Below are positions 4,939-5,291 of a stretch of DNA of 5,291 nucleotides, piece after piece. The stretch is from Lachnospiraceae bacterium. Lineage in GTDB: Bacteria > Bacillota > Clostridia > Lachnospirales > Lachnospiraceae. Both the position numbers and the translations under genes were made by a program. The stretch covers positions 1-5,291 of the forward strand of contig JAFOYD010000065.1 of assembly GCA_017391545.1 (NCBI GenBank), read 5' to 3'. The notes beneath the pieces are model-generated. The model did not search any database. It was given only the letters and a program-made list of their open reading frames with translations, and was not told where the DNA came from. Positions within the stretch are counted from its first letter, which is position 1, and each line of letters starts with the position of its first letter.

Positions 4939-5291
4939 ATGGAGCAGTTTGCACAGAGTGATGATATTGTATTTGTGGATACAGAGGTCAGTGAGACAAG
5001 ACAATCGGTGGAGGATATCGGTGCAGTGCGCGCTTCTGTCCCAGTGCATTCTCTGAATGGCATGCAGTTTCGCTCCAAAAATCTGCAAAAACTGGAGCGC
5101 TTTCTACAAGACGCTAAGTATGTATGTGGCCATAACATTGTCCATTTCGACCAGAAGTATATCAAAACCCAACTCGATCAGGCGGGTGTGCGTTACCTCA
5201 TTGACACACTCTACATGTCTCCACTTCTTTTCCCACAAAAACCCTATCACAAGCTGCTAAAGGATGATAAGCTACAGACCGAAGAACTGAA
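4939..5291 (+). CDS. DEDDh 3'-5' exonuclease domain protein, N-terminal part (3'-truncated by window edge); possible exonuclease-helicase fusion
   Basis: The 117 visible residues form a DnaQ/RNase T-like exonuclease domain, which removes nucleotides from 3' ends with two metal ions. ExoI is FVDTEV with Asp14 and Glu16, followed by DIGAV (26-30). ExoII is CGHNIVHFDQKYI (63-75) with Asp71. IDTL (88-91) is the usual strand, and YHKLLKDD (103-110) supplies ExoIII as His104-x4-Asp109. All five catalytic residues are thus visible, but the domain is compact: only 33 residues separate Asp71 from His104. The frame is open at the window end, so the C-terminus is unknown. I recall such short N-terminal modules, with phrases like YHKLLKDD-KLQTEEL, in long RecQ-type helicases, but no helicase motif is visible here. 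Codon use differs from neighbours (5 of 11 Gln are CAA; Pro is CCA or CCC, never CCG), and the gene follows A+T-rich DNA with its own strong promoter. This hints at an acquired gene. Exonuclease call: confident; fusion: speculative. Confidence 0.8.
   Translation, partial: MEQFAQSDDIVFVDTEVSETRQSVEDIGAVRASVPVHSLNGMQFRSKNLQKLERFLQDAKYVCGHNIVHFDQKYIKTQLDQAGVRYLIDTLYMSPLLFPQKPYHKLLKDDKLQTEEL

Noticed and set aside
4807..5088. 93-residue minus-strand frame over the A+T-rich leader and exonuclease start
   Set aside because: Its end lies in low-complexity A+T-rich DNA and it is antisense to the DEDDh motifs; no ribosome binding site supports it.

Overview
The window looks like a piece of a chromosome from a Gram-positive, low-to-moderate G+C Clostridia member, most likely in the Lachnospiraceae (gut anaerobes such as Roseburia or Agathobacter). 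This assignment is inference. It rests on the gene style, canonical sigma-A promoters, AGGAGG-type ribosome binding sites, a strong bias to CAG for glutamine in most genes, and a small conserved gene between birA and coaX that I associate with this family. All supported genes are on the + strand.

Region 1 (2-3658) is a tightly packed, same-strand run that looks like one operon: the C-terminal half of ornithine carbamoyltransferase (argF), a biotin protein ligase/repressor (birA), a 119-residue protein of unknown function, type III pantothenate kinase (coaX) and a DusB-type tRNA-dihydrouridine synthase. Gaps are 2, 12 and 18 bases, followed by a 20-base overlap. The run combines arginine biosynthesis, biotin attachment, coenzyme A synthesis and tRNA modification. 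The shared logic appears to be housekeeping and cofactor supply; birA and coaX are also known as a fused gene in other bacteria.

Region 2 (3659-4777) is a single-gene unit. A near-consensus sigma-A promoter starts 20 bases after dusB and drives a 319-residue membrane protein with a CxxC-x18-CxxC zinc ribbon, a glycine zipper and about four membrane helices. I cannot assign its function. A clear intrinsic terminator closes the unit, followed directly by a second small hairpin.

Region 3 (4796-5291) begins with very A+T-rich DNA carrying a near-perfect sigma-A promoter (TTGACG-17-TATAAT). After it comes the start of a gene cut by the window edge. Its first 117 residues hold all five expected DEDDh 3'-5' exonuclease residues in an unusually compact arrangement, and its codon use differs from its neighbours. 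I infer that this is the N-terminal nuclease module of a larger protein, possibly an exonuclease-helicase fusion. It is the most interesting object here, but the rest of it lies outside the window.

No stretch longer than 300 bases lacks a gene. I saw no RNA genes, CRISPR arrays, insertion sequences or attachment sites.
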